A stretch of DNA of 34,381 bases from Spirochaetia bacterium (GCA_029857955.1 JAOUFY010000027.1:1-34381), one strand, 5' to 3'; shown: positions 9,376 through 18,345, counted from the stretch's first letter. Notes: a model not told the origin generated them from the letters alone. Translations and numbers: made by a program.

Positions 9376-9696
9376 ATGAGTACAGAAAAAAGGAAAGCAG
9401 CTCGGTTTGCTATCTCACAATTTATCAATATATCGTATACGAAAGAAAACTTTATCAAAGCAACAGGCATTAACATAAGTATTGCCGGAATGCTTTGCGA
9501 ACTTGATGGTACTGTTGAACCTTACAGTAAAATTTTTATCTTGCTTGATTTACAAGATAAAAAAGACCCTGTTGAACTGGAAGGCATCATTGTACGAATC
9601 GAGAAAAAAGGACAAAAATATCTTGCGGGTGTCGAGTTTAGCGACATTTACGATGAAGATAAAGAACGTCTTAAAAAATTTATAAAAACACTTTAA
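9376..9696 (+). CDS. PilZ domain protein (c-di-GMP binding)
   Basis: A 106-residue single-domain protein carrying both halves of the PilZ signature: RxxxR at residues 6-10 (RKAAR) and NxSxxG around residue 34 (NISIAG). A typical beta-barrel pattern ends in LAGVEFSDI, and a short C-terminal helix follows. It has no signal or output domain, so it probably acts as a c-di-GMP-responsive adaptor. Ribosome site TAGGAG lies 8 nt upstream of the ATG. The phosphatase gene starts 9 bp downstream, indicating co-transcription. Confidence 0.85.
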   Translation: MSTEKRKAARFAISQFINISYTKENFIKATGINISIAGMLCELDGTVEPYSKIFILLDLQDKKDPVELEGIIVRIEKKGQKYLAGVEFSDIYDEDKERLKKFIKTL

Positions 9697-9705
9697 TTTT
9701 TTCGT

Positions 9706-10176
9706 ATGATCAAAGTTCTGTTTGTCTGTCTGGGTAATATATGCCGTTCTCCTCTGGCACAGGGAATTTTTGAAAATAAAATTGAAATTGCCGGGCTTTC
9801 CGAACATTATTACGCGGATTCCGCAGGAACCAGCGCATGGCACCGCGGCGAGAAACCGGATAAAGGTTCGATACATATTGCAAGGGTAAATCACATCAAC
9901 ATTGAAAACCAACGCTCGCGTCCGGTTGTTGCGGCTGATCAAAATGAATTTGACTACTTTATTGCAATGGATGATCAAAACGCTCGTTCGCTGATCAATG
10001 AGTTTGGCGTTCCCAAAGAAAAAATATTTAAACTCCGGAATTTTGATCCTGAACCAGAAAATGGAAACGTGCCAGACCCCTATGGCGGCGGAAGCGACGG
10101 TTTTGCCCGTGTTTTTCAAATCATTGATCGCTCCATGCTGCCATTTATTGAATATCTAAAAAATCAAAACGGTTGA
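9706..10176 (+). CDS. Low-molecular-weight protein tyrosine phosphatase family
   Basis: 156 residues. The P-loop CLGNICRSPLA gives the nucleophile C8 and R14 (CX4CRS). The general acid loop is DPY with D124 in VPDPYGGG. Length and motif order fit Wzb/YwlE-type enzymes, which remove phosphate from tyrosine (or arginine) residues. No tyrosine kinase or exopolysaccharide gene is nearby, so its partner is unknown. It follows the PilZ gene by 9 bp. Confidence 0.92.
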   Translation: MIKVLFVCLGNICRSPLAQGIFENKIEIAGLSEHYYADSAGTSAWHRGEKPDKGSIHIARVNHINIENQRSRPVVAADQNEFDYFIAMDDQNARSLINEFGVPKEKIFKLRNFDPEPENGNVPDPYGGGSDGFARVFQIIDRSMLPFIEYLKNQNG

Positions 10177-10211
10177 CATAACATTAGCATTGTTCGAGAA
10201 AGTCGTGCGTT

Positions 10212-11195
10212 ATGATTATTGCAACATTTGATAAAGAACAAGTCATCTTAAATATCAACAATAGTATTGATAACATTCTTGGCAATGAATTGCAGATTCT
10301 AACAAAACTAAAACAATTCACAATTGAAAGCGGCGGCAAACGTATTCGTTCGCTTATGGCATTTTATATTGCAGAAATGTTTGACGCTCACAAGCAGGGA
10401 ATTGATAAAGATATCTATAAAATCTCAGCAATTGTCGAAATCATCCACGCCGCAAGTCTTTTACATGATGATGTTCTTGATGATGCCAATACAAGACGAG
10501 GCAAGCCAAGCGGAAAAAATATATTTGGTTCAAAAGAAGTTATTTTAGGCGGAGATTATATGTTTGCAACCGCCATTCGCTCTTTAAATGATTTTGAAAA
10601 TCCGGGATTAATGGATATTTTTACACGAGTAATTCGAGACTTGTCTATAGCTGAATTACTGCAAATGGAATATGAAAAACGTCCAGATATTACGTTTGAC
10701 GACTACCTGCGCATCATTTATGGCAAAACAGGTTCTCTCTTTCAAACGGCATGTGAGGGAATTGCCATTCACATGAAACGTTCAAAAGATGAAATATCTC
10801 ACATTGCCGAAACCGGTAAAAATCTGGGCATGTTGTTTCAAATGCGAGACGACTATCTTGATTATTTTAACAGTTCATTGTTAAATAAGCCCCCCTACCA
10901 GGATTTTGAAAACGGTTTGTACACTTTTCCAATTTTACTGATTCGTGACTCCATGGACGAATCCGGTAAACTGGAATTGGCTTCATACTTTTCATTGACA
11001 GAAGCGCAAAGAAAAGAAAGTAAAACGATTGAGCGTTTTCTCAAGTTACTGGAAAATTTTAACGCAAAAAAGACTTGCCTCGAACACCTGAAAAAATCAG
11101 AAAATCAGCTTCTTAAACAAATTAAAAAACTCCCAGATCATGAATATCGAAAAAAAATTGAAAATCAAATCATTAAACTCATGGAACTCGAATAG
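10212..11195 (+). CDS. Trans-type polyprenyl diphosphate synthase
   Basis: 327 residues. It makes long-chain isoprenyl diphosphates from IPP and an allylic primer, probably for the menaquinone/ubiquinone side chain. The first Asp-rich motif is DDVLDD at residues 86-91, followed by TRRG. The second is DDYLD at residues 213-217. GGKRIR at 41-46 is the IPP-binding motif. Between the two Asp motifs, GKTGSLFQTAC matches the usual chain-length/active-site region. Chain length cannot be read reliably from sequence alone. The gene starts 35 bp after the phosphatase stop. Confidence 0.92.
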   Translation: MIIATFDKEQVILNINNSIDNILGNELQILTKLKQFTIESGGKRIRSLMAFYIAEMFDAHKQGIDKDIYKISAIVEIIHAASLLHDDVLDDANTRRGKPSGKNIFGSKEVILGGDYMFATAIRSLNDFENPGLMDIFTRVIRDLSIAELLQMEYEKRPDITFDDYLRIIYGKTGSLFQTACEGIAIHMKRSKDEISHIAETGKNLGMLFQMRDDYLDYFNSSLLNKPPYQDFENGLYTFPILLIRDSMDESGKLELASYFSLTEAQRKESKTIERFLKLLENFNAKKTCLEHLKKSENQLLKQIKKLPDHEYRKKIENQIIKLMELE

Positions 11196-11246
11196 CTCCA
11201 CACTGTGAAACCACATAATTGTTGCACCAGCCGCTTTATGCTTGAA

Positions 11247-11753
11247 TTAGTGCTTTTTATGCAAAATAGACTCTGTCAAGGCAAGCAAAAGGGTTGTGAA
11301 TAAAAAAACTACATGAATGATGATTTGATATTGAACCTCTACAGCGTCCATATGTTTAATGTTGATAAATGCTTTTAACAGGTGAATTCCTGAAATACCG
11401 ATCAAAGCGCCTGCAAGCTTGACCTTCAACGTTCCGGCATCTACTTTATCCAGCCATTCTGGTTTATCTTTATGAGTATCAACATCAAGTTTGCTTACAA
11501 ACGTTGCATAACCACCAATAACTACCATCACGATTAAATTGGCTACCATGGTAATGTCTACCAGAGAAAGAATACCCAGCATAACCATCGCTTCATCTAG
11601 TTCATCTGCATGAGAAACCAGATGAACCAACTCGATAAAAAATTTATAAGAATACACCAGCAATCCGACAACAAGCCCCAGATATAGAGGGAGTTGAATC
11701 CATCTGCTTGCAAAAATTAGTTTTTCAAATACTTCTTCTATATTTTTTTTCAT
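11247..11753 (-). CDS. YqhA/UPF0114 family inner-membrane protein
   Basis: 168 residues from the ATG at 11753; an upstream in-frame TTG at 11780 is less likely. The family pattern is clear: an N-terminal amphipathic FEKLIFASRWIQLPLYLGL, then membrane segments at about 21-42, 58-82, 112-132 and 142-162, with TLKVKLAGALIGISGIHLL before the third. UPF0114 members are conserved inner-membrane proteins of unknown function. The gene is convergent with the polyprenyl synthase upstream and stands alone. Confidence 0.88.
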   Translation of the reverse strand: MKKNIEEVFEKLIFASRWIQLPLYLGLVVGLLVYSYKFFIELVHLVSHADELDEAMVMLGILSLVDITMVANLIVMVVIGGYATFVSKLDVDTHKDKPEWLDKVDAGTLKVKLAGALIGISGIHLLKAFINIKHMDAVEVQYQIIIHVVFLFTTLLLALTESILHKKH

Positions 11754-11874
11754 ACGACCAAATATGTAAAATCTGTACAATATTGTAAAGCAAATTAAAA
11801 ATTTATAGTTTAAAAATGATCCACGGTGAGCCAGTCAGCATCATTTGTAGTCGCTCATTAAAATATAAAATATA

Positions 11875-11902
11875 TTTACACTAAAGCTGGATTAAGTATA
11901 AT
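11875..11902 (+). promoter_or_regulatory. Promoter of the second PilZ gene
   Basis: TTTACA (11875-11880), 16-nt spacer, TATAAT (11897-11902). The predicted start is near 11909, giving a leader of about 24 nt that contains the ribosome site GGAGGG at 11920-11925. Confidence 0.6.
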
Positions 11903-11932
11903 AGCATAATAATTTTTCCGGAGGGTCTTAAA

Positions 11933-12259
11933 ATGGAACAAAACGGGCTTAGAAAACATATACGATTTTACCCTGAACCAATGGAGATTGCACTGATAGA
12001 TACCAATACGGAACGCTATCATAAATTTAACAAAACAACGCCTGACATGATTACTGATTACATCGCATTGATTGAAAATGAATCTCATACAGGAGCAAGT
12101 CTTGTTTTAATCATCAAAGACGAAAATCCCGATTTTATAAAAACGGGAACCAACTGGATTGTCAAGATCGGTGAACTTGCACCCATGAGAGCGGAAGTTA
12201 AGTGGAATCAGCGAATAGATGACGTGATTGTTAAAGTTGGCGTTACATTTATAGATTGA
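11933..12259 (+). CDS. PilZ-like domain protein
   Basis: 108 residues. It has an RxxxR motif at residues 7-11 (RKHIR) and an NxSxxG-like motif (NESHTG) near residue 50, followed by alternating beta strands (WIVKIGEL, RAEVKWNQ) and ending VKVGVTFID as PilZ barrels do. The region between the motifs (about 38 residues) is longer than in the 9376 gene, so it is a more divergent member. The ribosome site is strong. It converges tail to tail with the minus-strand lipoprotein-like gene, with 7 bp between stops. Confidence 0.7.
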   Translation: MEQNGLRKHIRFYPEPMEIALIDTNTERYHKFNKTTPDMITDYIALIENESHTGASLVLIIKDENPDFIKTGTNWIVKIGELAPMRAEVKWNQRIDDVIVKVGVTFID

Positions 12260-12266
12260 TATAATA

Positions 12267-12737
12267 TTATTTTTTTAAACTGGTAACTGCAGGCTCACAA
12301 CCTATAAACTCGTTATTAACAGGATTTGACAATGGTTGAGAAGATAAATCAATACATTGATTTAATTTTACATTTCTATATACTAAAAATAAAGAATAAT
12401 CTTCCCTGGAGCATTGCTTTTTTTCGCAATACTTAATTATGATCATGCTTTTATTGTTACGAATGTCTAATCCGTAATAATATGGTAAATCTGATTTCCA
12501 TTGTTCTATTGTCTTGCCTTTTAAATCTTCAATCATGTCTGCGATTTCACTTTCACTCCGGGGAATAATTTCTTCTTGCTTTAGATCTTTTAAATCGCTT
12601 AATTCATTCTTGCTTAAGTTCTGACGAGTGATTTTTTCTGTACCGGCACAATACAATGTACAAACCAATAAACAAATGAATATCGTTAAATAATCAATTT
12701 TAAATAAAAGGTTTATTTTCTGCTTTAAAAGTTTCAT
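12267..12737 (-). CDS. Small lipoprotein-like hypothetical protein
   Basis: About 156 residues from the ATG at 12737 (another in-frame ATG at 12749). The N-terminus MKLLKQKINLLFKIDYLTIF continues into ICLLVCTLYCAG, a hydrophobic signal with a Cys at about 30 that could be lipidated, although the residues before it are not a canonical lipobox. The mature part is charged, with Lys/Glu-rich helices followed by a segment with several cysteines (YCEKKQC, NQCIDL, IGCEP) suggesting disulphides. No family was recognised. The start overlaps the last 38 bp of the methyltransferase gene upstream, so the two are co-transcribed and perhaps translationally coupled. Confidence 0.6.
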   Translation of the reverse strand: MKLLKQKINLLFKIDYLTIFICLLVCTLYCAGTEKITRQNLSKNELSDLKDLKQEEIIPRSESEIADMIEDLKGKTIEQWKSDLPYYYGLDIRNNKSMIIIKYCEKKQCSREDYSLFLVYRNVKLNQCIDLSSQPLSNPVNNEFIGCEPAVTSLKK

Positions 12738-14817
12738 AATTAACTTCATACATCGAACAAACCAGTTTTTCAATTGCAATTTTATGACTGACATCCGTTG
12801 TCTCGGTATTGATATTTTCATAGACATATAACTTTACGCGCTTTTCAAGCTCTTCTTCAAACCTTCGGTAATTTTCAAATCTTGGAACAGGAATTAATTG
12901 CAGACACGATTTTCTTATCTGCGGTTGTTTTCCTGCCCCTTGACTGATCAGCCTGTTTTTAACACAGTAGAATGATACAAGATCGGAATTTAAAATTGCT
13001 AACAATACATATAAACCATATCCTGTTTCTTTTTTTTGATTGATCACAAAAATACTGTAAGGACTGATAACCGGTTTGTCGCTATATGTTGCGATGATTC
13101 TCGGAGCGCTTTGCCTTACAAATATTTTTGGTTTTAAAAATCTTTCCAATTTACCCAGCGCAACGACGCTTTTTATATTCCTGTTTCTGGATTCTTGATT
13201 TATAAGCTCAGCCTTTTCTTTACTAAAGTCAATGTAATGTTCATAACCAGAACTAATCACTGCATACGGTTTTTTTAACATTAAAGTTGAAATCATTGGA
13301 TAAAAAGAACCGCCGCCGTCATGATTTGATAAAAATTTTTCAGAAGCGCCGCCGATATTAACGCCGGTTGAAATGATACAGTGATCGCCCAGATGAGGTA
13401 AATGACTGAGGTGATCCAGAAACTGACGGCCTTTTTTAATATAAAATAGTGATTTTTGTTTCAAGATCGACTGTTCGGCAATATTCATTTCGCCGCCATT
13501 GTTATCGATAATCTTTACTGTGTTTTCCTGAGTTGGCAAGGTATTTTGCATGTATAAAAAAGTCTGGCCGCTGTTAACACCCGGAAAGTCATTTATATTT
13601 AGACGGGTTTCTAAAAGAATTTTATTTTCAAGAATCCACTTTCGAAGTTCAATATATAAATTTTCATGTATGCTCATATCCACCAGCAAACCAAATAACG
13701 CATCCGGCGACAAAAAGCGCATAAGAAAATCTACAAAAAACAAGATTGAATTTAACCTTCCTGATTTTTTCTGATCATTGTATATACCGCACGATAGCGA
13801 CAGTTTATTTTTCATCGCTGGTAAATCTTTTTGAAATGCCTCGTTTGATTTTGAATGTCTGGAATAATAAGAAATATACGGAGGATTTGACACCACCAAA
13901 TCAAATTTTATACCTGGTATGTTTAAATCTTCACACGATTTATTTTTGTAAAAATCAATCACATCAATTTTTTGAATATTCTTGTCAAGAGTAATGCACA
14001 TATTGGTAAACTGATTGATGCTGATGATGTCTTTTTCTTCGGACAAACTAAAAAGCAATAAAGTGTATTTTGAAATTTCAAGAGCTGTTAAATCGTTGTC
14101 AATTGCAAATATATTGTTTTTTAAAATACCCAACCTTGTGATTGTTGTTTGATTTTTACGAGCCGTTTGACTTAAATCATCAGAGCCGTTTGCCGTTTTA
14201 ATTGATTCTTCTTTTTCAATTTTTGCTGTGACCATCTCAGCCAATACTTTTAAAATTAAAATGGAAAATATACCGCAGCCGCATGCTAAATCCAGCACCT
14301 TTAGTTCTGATATGTCTTTATTACCTGCATTTAAATTTCCAATTAAACCATTTATAAAGGTTTCTGCAGTTTTCCAGGGAGTATAAAAAACGCCGTTATT
14401 TTTTATATACTGCTTATCATAGCTAATACCGGCTGGATTTATTTTAAATGTTCGAGTAAGCAGGTTCTCATAAAAAAAACTTCCCAGTAAATAAACCGGA
14501 AACTCGGAAAGGTTTAAAATGATAAATCTTGAAATTCTTGCATACATATCTGGTATAAATAATTTCTGTATATTTCCGGAAGCTTCCATCTTGAAATTTT
14601 CCGGATAATCGTTAAATGAAAAGTTTGAGTTAGAAGCCGATAAATTATCTCTATGGTACAAGACTCCCGATTCAAGTAGCGAATAAAAAAATACCTGATA
14701 CAAAATAGCTGCCTTAACTTTTTCGGCGCTGTTTAATACAGGAACAGATATCTCCAGACAATCGATAAACAATTTGTCCAGTTCTCTTCTGCTTATATCA
14801 GAATTTGATTTTTTCAT
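12700..14817 (-). CDS. N6-adenine DNA methyltransferase (gamma-class, TaqI-like architecture)
   Basis: 705 residues. The SAM-binding motif is DLACGCGIF starting at residue 176, and the catalytic motif is NPPY at 311-314 (VVSNPPYISYY), so it methylates the exocyclic amine of adenine. Residues 1-130 form an alpha-helical extension. Residues about 430-700 are a likely target-recognition region ending in a TaqI_C-like stretch (ISQGAGKQPQIRKSCLQLIPVP region, key residues G-KQ-IRK and the closing P-P). No PD-(D/E)XK nuclease motif was seen in it and no restriction gene is beside it, so it is either an orphan methylase or a partner of something outside the window. It overlaps the downstream lipoprotein-like gene. 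Confidence 0.85.
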   Translation of the reverse strand: MKKSNSDISRRELDKLFIDCLEISVPVLNSAEKVKAAILYQVFFYSLLESGVLYHRDNLSASNSNFSFNDYPENFKMEASGNIQKLFIPDMYARISRFIILNLSEFPVYLLGSFFYENLLTRTFKINPAGISYDKQYIKNNGVFYTPWKTAETFINGLIGNLNAGNKDISELKVLDLACGCGIFSILILKVLAEMVTAKIEKEESIKTANGSDDLSQTARKNQTTITRLGILKNNIFAIDNDLTALEISKYTLLLFSLSEEKDIISINQFTNMCITLDKNIQKIDVIDFYKNKSCEDLNIPGIKFDLVVSNPPYISYYSRHSKSNEAFQKDLPAMKNKLSLSCGIYNDQKKSGRLNSILFFVDFLMRFLSPDALFGLLVDMSIHENLYIELRKWILENKILLETRLNINDFPGVNSGQTFLYMQNTLPTQENTVKIIDNNGGEMNIAEQSILKQKSLFYIKKGRQFLDHLSHLPHLGDHCIISTGVNIGGASEKFLSNHDGGGSFYPMISTLMLKKPYAVISSGYEHYIDFSKEKAELINQESRNRNIKSVVALGKLERFLKPKIFVRQSAPRIIATYSDKPVISPYSIFVINQKKETGYGLYVLLAILNSDLVSFYCVKNRLISQGAGKQPQIRKSCLQLIPVPRFENYRRFEEELEKRVKLYVYENINTETTDVSHKIAIEKLVCSMYEVNYETFKAENKPFI

Positions 14818-14902
14818 TGTTTATACAGCCATTTATTCATCCATCCTGGATGATATGAACCCTTTGTCAAAAGAAAACCATAACGAATTTACGTATGGGG
14901 AA

Positions 14903-14957
14903 GCAGGGTAACGCGGTTTATCCGCTTACCCTGCGAAGGGGAAAGACTTTTCCCCTT
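14903..14957. other. Pair of strong hairpins in the divergent region upstream of the fumarase gene
   Basis: Hairpin 1 (14903-14934) has stem GCAGGGTAA / TTACCCTGC with an inner GCGG/CCGC and a single bulged C. Hairpin 2 (14936-14957) has stem AAGGGGAAA / TTTCCCCTT with a loop of about 3 nt, then TTAAAAAAA. They sit between two divergent genes, so they are not obviously terminators for a known transcript. They may be a structured 5' leader, a dispersed palindromic repeat, or a terminator for an unseen short RNA. Confidence 0.6.
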
Positions 14958-15032
14958 TAAAAAAATCATTCCTGTTTCGTAAAAGTAACTGCATTTTGGT
15001 AAATAAAAATAATTGCCGTCGGGAATTGAATA

Positions 15033-15962
15033 ATGAAAACTGGAATACGTATGAGTGTAAACAATAAAGAAGAAAAACCAAGCGGCGTTATTCCTGATAA
15101 CCGAGTTGACCTGTTTGTCGAATTTATTAAAGAGGCATCGACCAATCTGCCTGGTGATGTTGTAAAAGTTTTAAAAGCGCAACAATTAAAAGAAGCTGAA
15201 GGCTCTAAAGCGCGCGGGGCTCTTGGAATCATTCTGGAAAATATCACTATGGCCTGCAGCAATGCTACGCCCATCTGCCAGGATACGGGCACTGTGATTT
15301 TTCACATCCATTATCCGAGCAAAGAAAGTACATTAAAGCTAAAAAAAGAGCTGACAGAAGCAGTGGTCAAAGCTACTCAAAAAGGTTATCTTAGACCAAA
15401 CTCAATGGACAGTATCACCGGAGAAAATCCGGGAGACAACACAGGGATTGGCCTGCCTTCGTTTTTTTTCTATGAAACGGATCATTCGGAACTGGAAATC
15501 CAAATCATGTTAAAAGGGGGCGGTTGTGAAAATGTTGGCGCTCAATATGCTCTGCCTCATACCGCTCTTGGCGCCGGCAGAGACATAAACGGAGTAAAAA
15601 AAGTTATTCTCGATGCCGTCGTACAAGCTCAAGGTAAAGGATGTGCGCCCGGCGTTCTCGGTGTTGGAATCGGCGGTGATCGTGTTTCCGGAGCGCTTCT
15701 TGCCAAAGAGCAGATTTTTCGAAAGCTGGACGATAAAAATCCTGATCCGTTGCTTGCCGAAATGGAAAATGAAATGCTTGAGAAAGGAAACAAGCTGGGA
15801 ATTGGCCCGATGGGTTTTGGCGGTCTTACAACTTTAATTGGCGTAAAAATTGCTAAAATGCACAGAATACCCGCGAGCTTTTTTGTAAGCATTTCGTACA
15901 TGTGCTGGGCAACCCGACGAAAAACGTTAAAAATACAAGATGGAAAATATGAGTTATACTAA
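15033..15962 (+). CDS. Class I fumarate hydratase, alpha subunit
   Basis: 309 residues. This is the N-terminal half of an oxygen-sensitive [4Fe-4S] hydro-lyase, separate here as in many anaerobes and archaea; it interconverts fumarate and malate. Predicted cluster cysteines are C82 (ICQDTGT), C204 (GKGCAPGVLGVGIGG) and C291 (SYMCWATRR). GIGPMGFGGLTT is also a family signature. An L-tartrate dehydratase cannot be excluded from sequence alone. An alternative start is the ATG at 15051. The beta subunit follows after 39 bp. Confidence 0.92.
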   Translation: MKTGIRMSVNNKEEKPSGVIPDNRVDLFVEFIKEASTNLPGDVVKVLKAQQLKEAEGSKARGALGIILENITMACSNATPICQDTGTVIFHIHYPSKESTLKLKKELTEAVVKATQKGYLRPNSMDSITGENPGDNTGIGLPSFFFYETDHSELEIQIMLKGGGCENVGAQYALPHTALGAGRDINGVKKVILDAVVQAQGKGCAPGVLGVGIGGDRVSGALLAKEQIFRKLDDKNPDPLLAEMENEMLEKGNKLGIGPMGFGGLTTLIGVKIAKMHRIPASFFVSISYMCWATRRKTLKIQDGKYELY

Positions 15963-16001
15963 GCCGTCGCCGGAAATAACCATTTAATTGCAGGAGAAAA
16001 C

Positions 16002-16637
16002 ATGTCAGATAAAATCATTAAATTAACGCCGCCCAACATCGACGAAAAAACCATACGCGCATTAAAAAAAGGAGACATGGTCTCCATTACCGGAACCATC
16101 GTTACCGGACGCGACGTCGCCCATAAGTACTTAAAAGATACCTTTGTGATCAATCAGCCAAATGATACAGAAAAGCAAATTTTAGCCGATTTAAAAAAAC
16201 ATCTTTCCGGCGGTATACTTTACCATTGCGGTCCCGTTGTTGTAAAAGATGAATCCGGCAAAATGCGTTTTACTGCAGCAGGGCCGACAACTTCCATACG
16301 CGAAGAGCCGTATGAATATGACGTGATAAAACTTCTTGGACTTCGCGGCGTGATCGGTAAAGGCGGTATGGGACAAAAAACCCTTAAAGGATGTCAGGAG
16401 TTTGGCGCGGTTTATCTTCATGCCATCGGAGGCGCGGCAGCTTATACGGCGGCCAAGGTTACCGAAGTACACGGGATGATTAAAAAAGAATTTGGAACTC
16501 CCGAAGCTTTCTGGATCATTGAAGTAAAAGATTTTCAATGTATCGTTACCATGGATTCGCACGGAGCGAGTTTACACGAGGAAATTCTTCAGAGCAGTAA
16601 AAAAGTTCAGGAAGAGCTCAATGCCTCATTTGCATGA
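16002..16637 (+). CDS. Class I fumarate hydratase, beta subunit
   Basis: 211 residues, the C-terminal half (Fumerase_C) of the two-subunit enzyme. Family segments include GDMVSITGTIVTGRDVAHKY, YHCGPVV, RFTAAGPTTS, VIGKGGMG and the closing FQCIVTMDSHG. It completes the active site with the alpha subunit encoded just upstream. A good ribosome site (AGGAGAAAAC) precedes the ATG. The end overlaps cinA by 17 bp, so the three genes form one operon. Confidence 0.92.
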   Translation: MSDKIIKLTPPNIDEKTIRALKKGDMVSITGTIVTGRDVAHKYLKDTFVINQPNDTEKQILADLKKHLSGGILYHCGPVVVKDESGKMRFTAAGPTTSIREEPYEYDVIKLLGLRGVIGKGGMGQKTLKGCQEFGAVYLHAIGGAAAYTAAKVTEVHGMIKKEFGTPEAFWIIEVKDFQCIVTMDSHGASLHEEILQSSKKVQEELNASFA

Positions 16638-17955
16638 AAGCATTCAAAGCCAGGGCGTTAGACTTTTAATCATTGGTTCAGAGGTTACGCAGGGTTTTAT
16701 TTTTGACACCAACACGCAATTTATTTGCGCCGCGATGTTTGAAATTGGAGTTGAAGTAAAAGAAATCCGTGTTATTCCTGATGATAAAGAAACCATTATA
16801 AAAACTCTCAACGAATTCTTAAGCAAAGACGATTTTATTTTAACCACCGGCGGACTCGGCCCCACAGATGACGATCTAACTGTCGATATTCTCTGTGAAA
16901 TCATGAACGTGAAAGCAGTCTTTATAAAAGATTGCGAAAAGCGAGTCAAGATCGTCATTGAAAAATATGCCAGAGAAGCGCCTTCTACACGAAGCCGATA
17001 TGAAAAAAGATTATACCGTCAATGTCGAATTCCTGAAAATGCGCAGGCTCTTCCAAATCATGCGGGTCTTGCTCCGGGAATTTTTATCAGCGATTATAAA
17101 ATTGTATCATTGCCAGGATTTCCTCTTGAAATTCGCAACATATGGCCGCATGCTCTTGAAAAAATTCGACAAAATGTAAAAAGTCATTTTTTATCTAAAA
17201 CTTTTAACATCTGGGGAGTGATGGAAAGTATTCTCTATGAGTCTCTTCAATTTTCAAAAGATTCTCCAAACAAGATCATCATGGGCAATCATTCTCTTGC
17301 CTGGGGAAATCAGCTTTTTTTACGGACATCTGAAGAAAACAAGGTTGAATACGATGCCCTAATTCAACAAATTCATGAAAAATTTGGCGCTAACATTGTT
17401 GAAAACCCGATACTGGCATGGATCGATCATTTAAAAAAAAATAAGCTTACTTTTGGCGCCGTCGAAAGCTGCACGGGCGGTTATGCGTCCAAACTTTTAA
17501 CCGATATCCCCGGTGTTTCTGATATTTTCCCCGGCGGTATCATCAGCTATGATAATCAAATTAAAGAAGATGTGGTTGGAGTTTCCGGAAAAACTCTGGA
17601 AAAATTCGGCGCCGTTAGCAGAGAAACCGCTCTGGAGATGGCCCTTGGCGGCGCTAAAAAGCTTGGATCTGATATAACCATATCCATTACGGGAATTGCC
17701 GGCCCAACCGGCGGCAGCGAAGAAAAACCTGTTGGCACTGTCTATTTTGGTATTTACAATAAAAAAGAAAAGTCGGCATGCACAGGACACGGTTATTTCC
17801 CATTTGGCCGCGAACGCTTTCGAAACGCCGTTGTGCATTTTATTTATTTAATGTTATATCAAAGATATGTTTATTACAATGACGAATCATTATGGCTTAA
17901 AACTGTTCAGGGGCAAAGTTTTCAACCGGCCTCTTTACCTGAATCACTGGTATAA
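16621..17955 (+). CDS. cinA: CinA family protein (MoCF domain + nicotinamide-nucleotide amidase)
   Basis: 444 residues, close to the usual 410-430. The N-terminal MoaB/MoCF-like domain has IIGSEVTQGFIFDTN and TTGGLGPTDDDLT, associated with ADP-ribose pyrophosphatase activity in some members. The C-terminal PncC domain has the catalytic Ser in ESCTGG (S283), plus GGIISYDNQIK and GIAGPTGGSEEKPVGTVY; it deamidates NMN to NaMN for pyridine-nucleotide recycling. The start overlaps the fumarase beta gene by 17 bp. A terminator follows 1-2 nt after the stop. Confidence 0.93.
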   Translation: MPHLHESIQSQGVRLLIIGSEVTQGFIFDTNTQFICAAMFEIGVEVKEIRVIPDDKETIIKTLNEFLSKDDFILTTGGLGPTDDDLTVDILCEIMNVKAVFIKDCEKRVKIVIEKYAREAPSTRSRYEKRLYRQCRIPENAQALPNHAGLAPGIFISDYKIVSLPGFPLEIRNIWPHALEKIRQNVKSHFLSKTFNIWGVMESILYESLQFSKDSPNKIIMGNHSLAWGNQLFLRTSEENKVEYDALIQQIHEKFGANIVENPILAWIDHLKKNKLTFGAVESCTGGYASKLLTDIPGVSDIFPGGIISYDNQIKEDVVGVSGKTLEKFGAVSRETALEMALGGAKKLGSDITISITGIAGPTGGSEEKPVGTVYFGIYNKKEKSACTGHGYFPFGRERFRNAVVHFIYLMLYQRYVYYNDESLWLKTVQGQSFQPASLPESLV

Positions 17956-17994
17956 AACCTGATGTTCCGAAAAAAGTTCGAACATCTGGTTTTA
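17954..17994 (+). terminator. Rho-independent terminator after cinA
   Basis: An AAAACCTGATGTTC arm pairs with GAACATCTGGTTTT (one T-T mismatch), leaving a loop of about 12 nt with a GTTCGAAC core at its edge. The flanking A and T runs make it usable on either strand. Confidence 0.75.
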
Positions 17995-18059
17995 AAACCA
18001 TAAATACATCCCGATATTATTTAAAGCATCATATCCTCAAAGCGGTATGAATGAAAAAT

Positions 18060-18345
18060 ATAAAATTTCTTAAGGTCGTTTTAAAAATCATGGTTAAGCT
18101 TTTGAAACTCTTTAATAATGGTTTTAAATTTCTTTAGGAAGGTTTTAAAAAAGTATAACTATAATTTTTAATTCTTTACCGAAAAAGCAAAATTTCTTAA
18201 TCGAAGATTTTAATTTCTTTAACTATAGAATAAAATATCTTTAACTAAAACTTTTAAATTCTTTAACTAAAGAGTGAAGTTTTTTTAACTAAAGAATTTA
18301 ATATTTCATAAGGACATGAATTCTCTTTAAGGATTTTAAATTTTT
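18060..18345. repeat. About ten degenerate ~22-bp AT-rich direct repeats upstream of the HU-like gene
   Basis: Variants of (A)AATTTCTTTAACTAAAGA recur. The best copies begin near 18190, 18211, 18235, 18258 and 18280. More diverged ones lie near 18064, 18125, 18165, 18301 and 18322. In the best stretch the spacing is 21-24 bp, about two helical turns, so the A/T tracts and the TTTAACTAAAG cores would lie on one face of the helix. The tract is non-coding and sits in the 556-bp gap between cinA and the HU-like gene. It could be bent DNA, an operator array for the HU-like protein, or an iteron-like array. Confidence 0.6.

Noticed and set aside
17976..17984. tRNA T-loop-like GTTCGAAC
   Set aside because: It is at the loop edge of the cinA terminator; no cloverleaf can be formed. 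No tRNA or rRNA was found in any gap.
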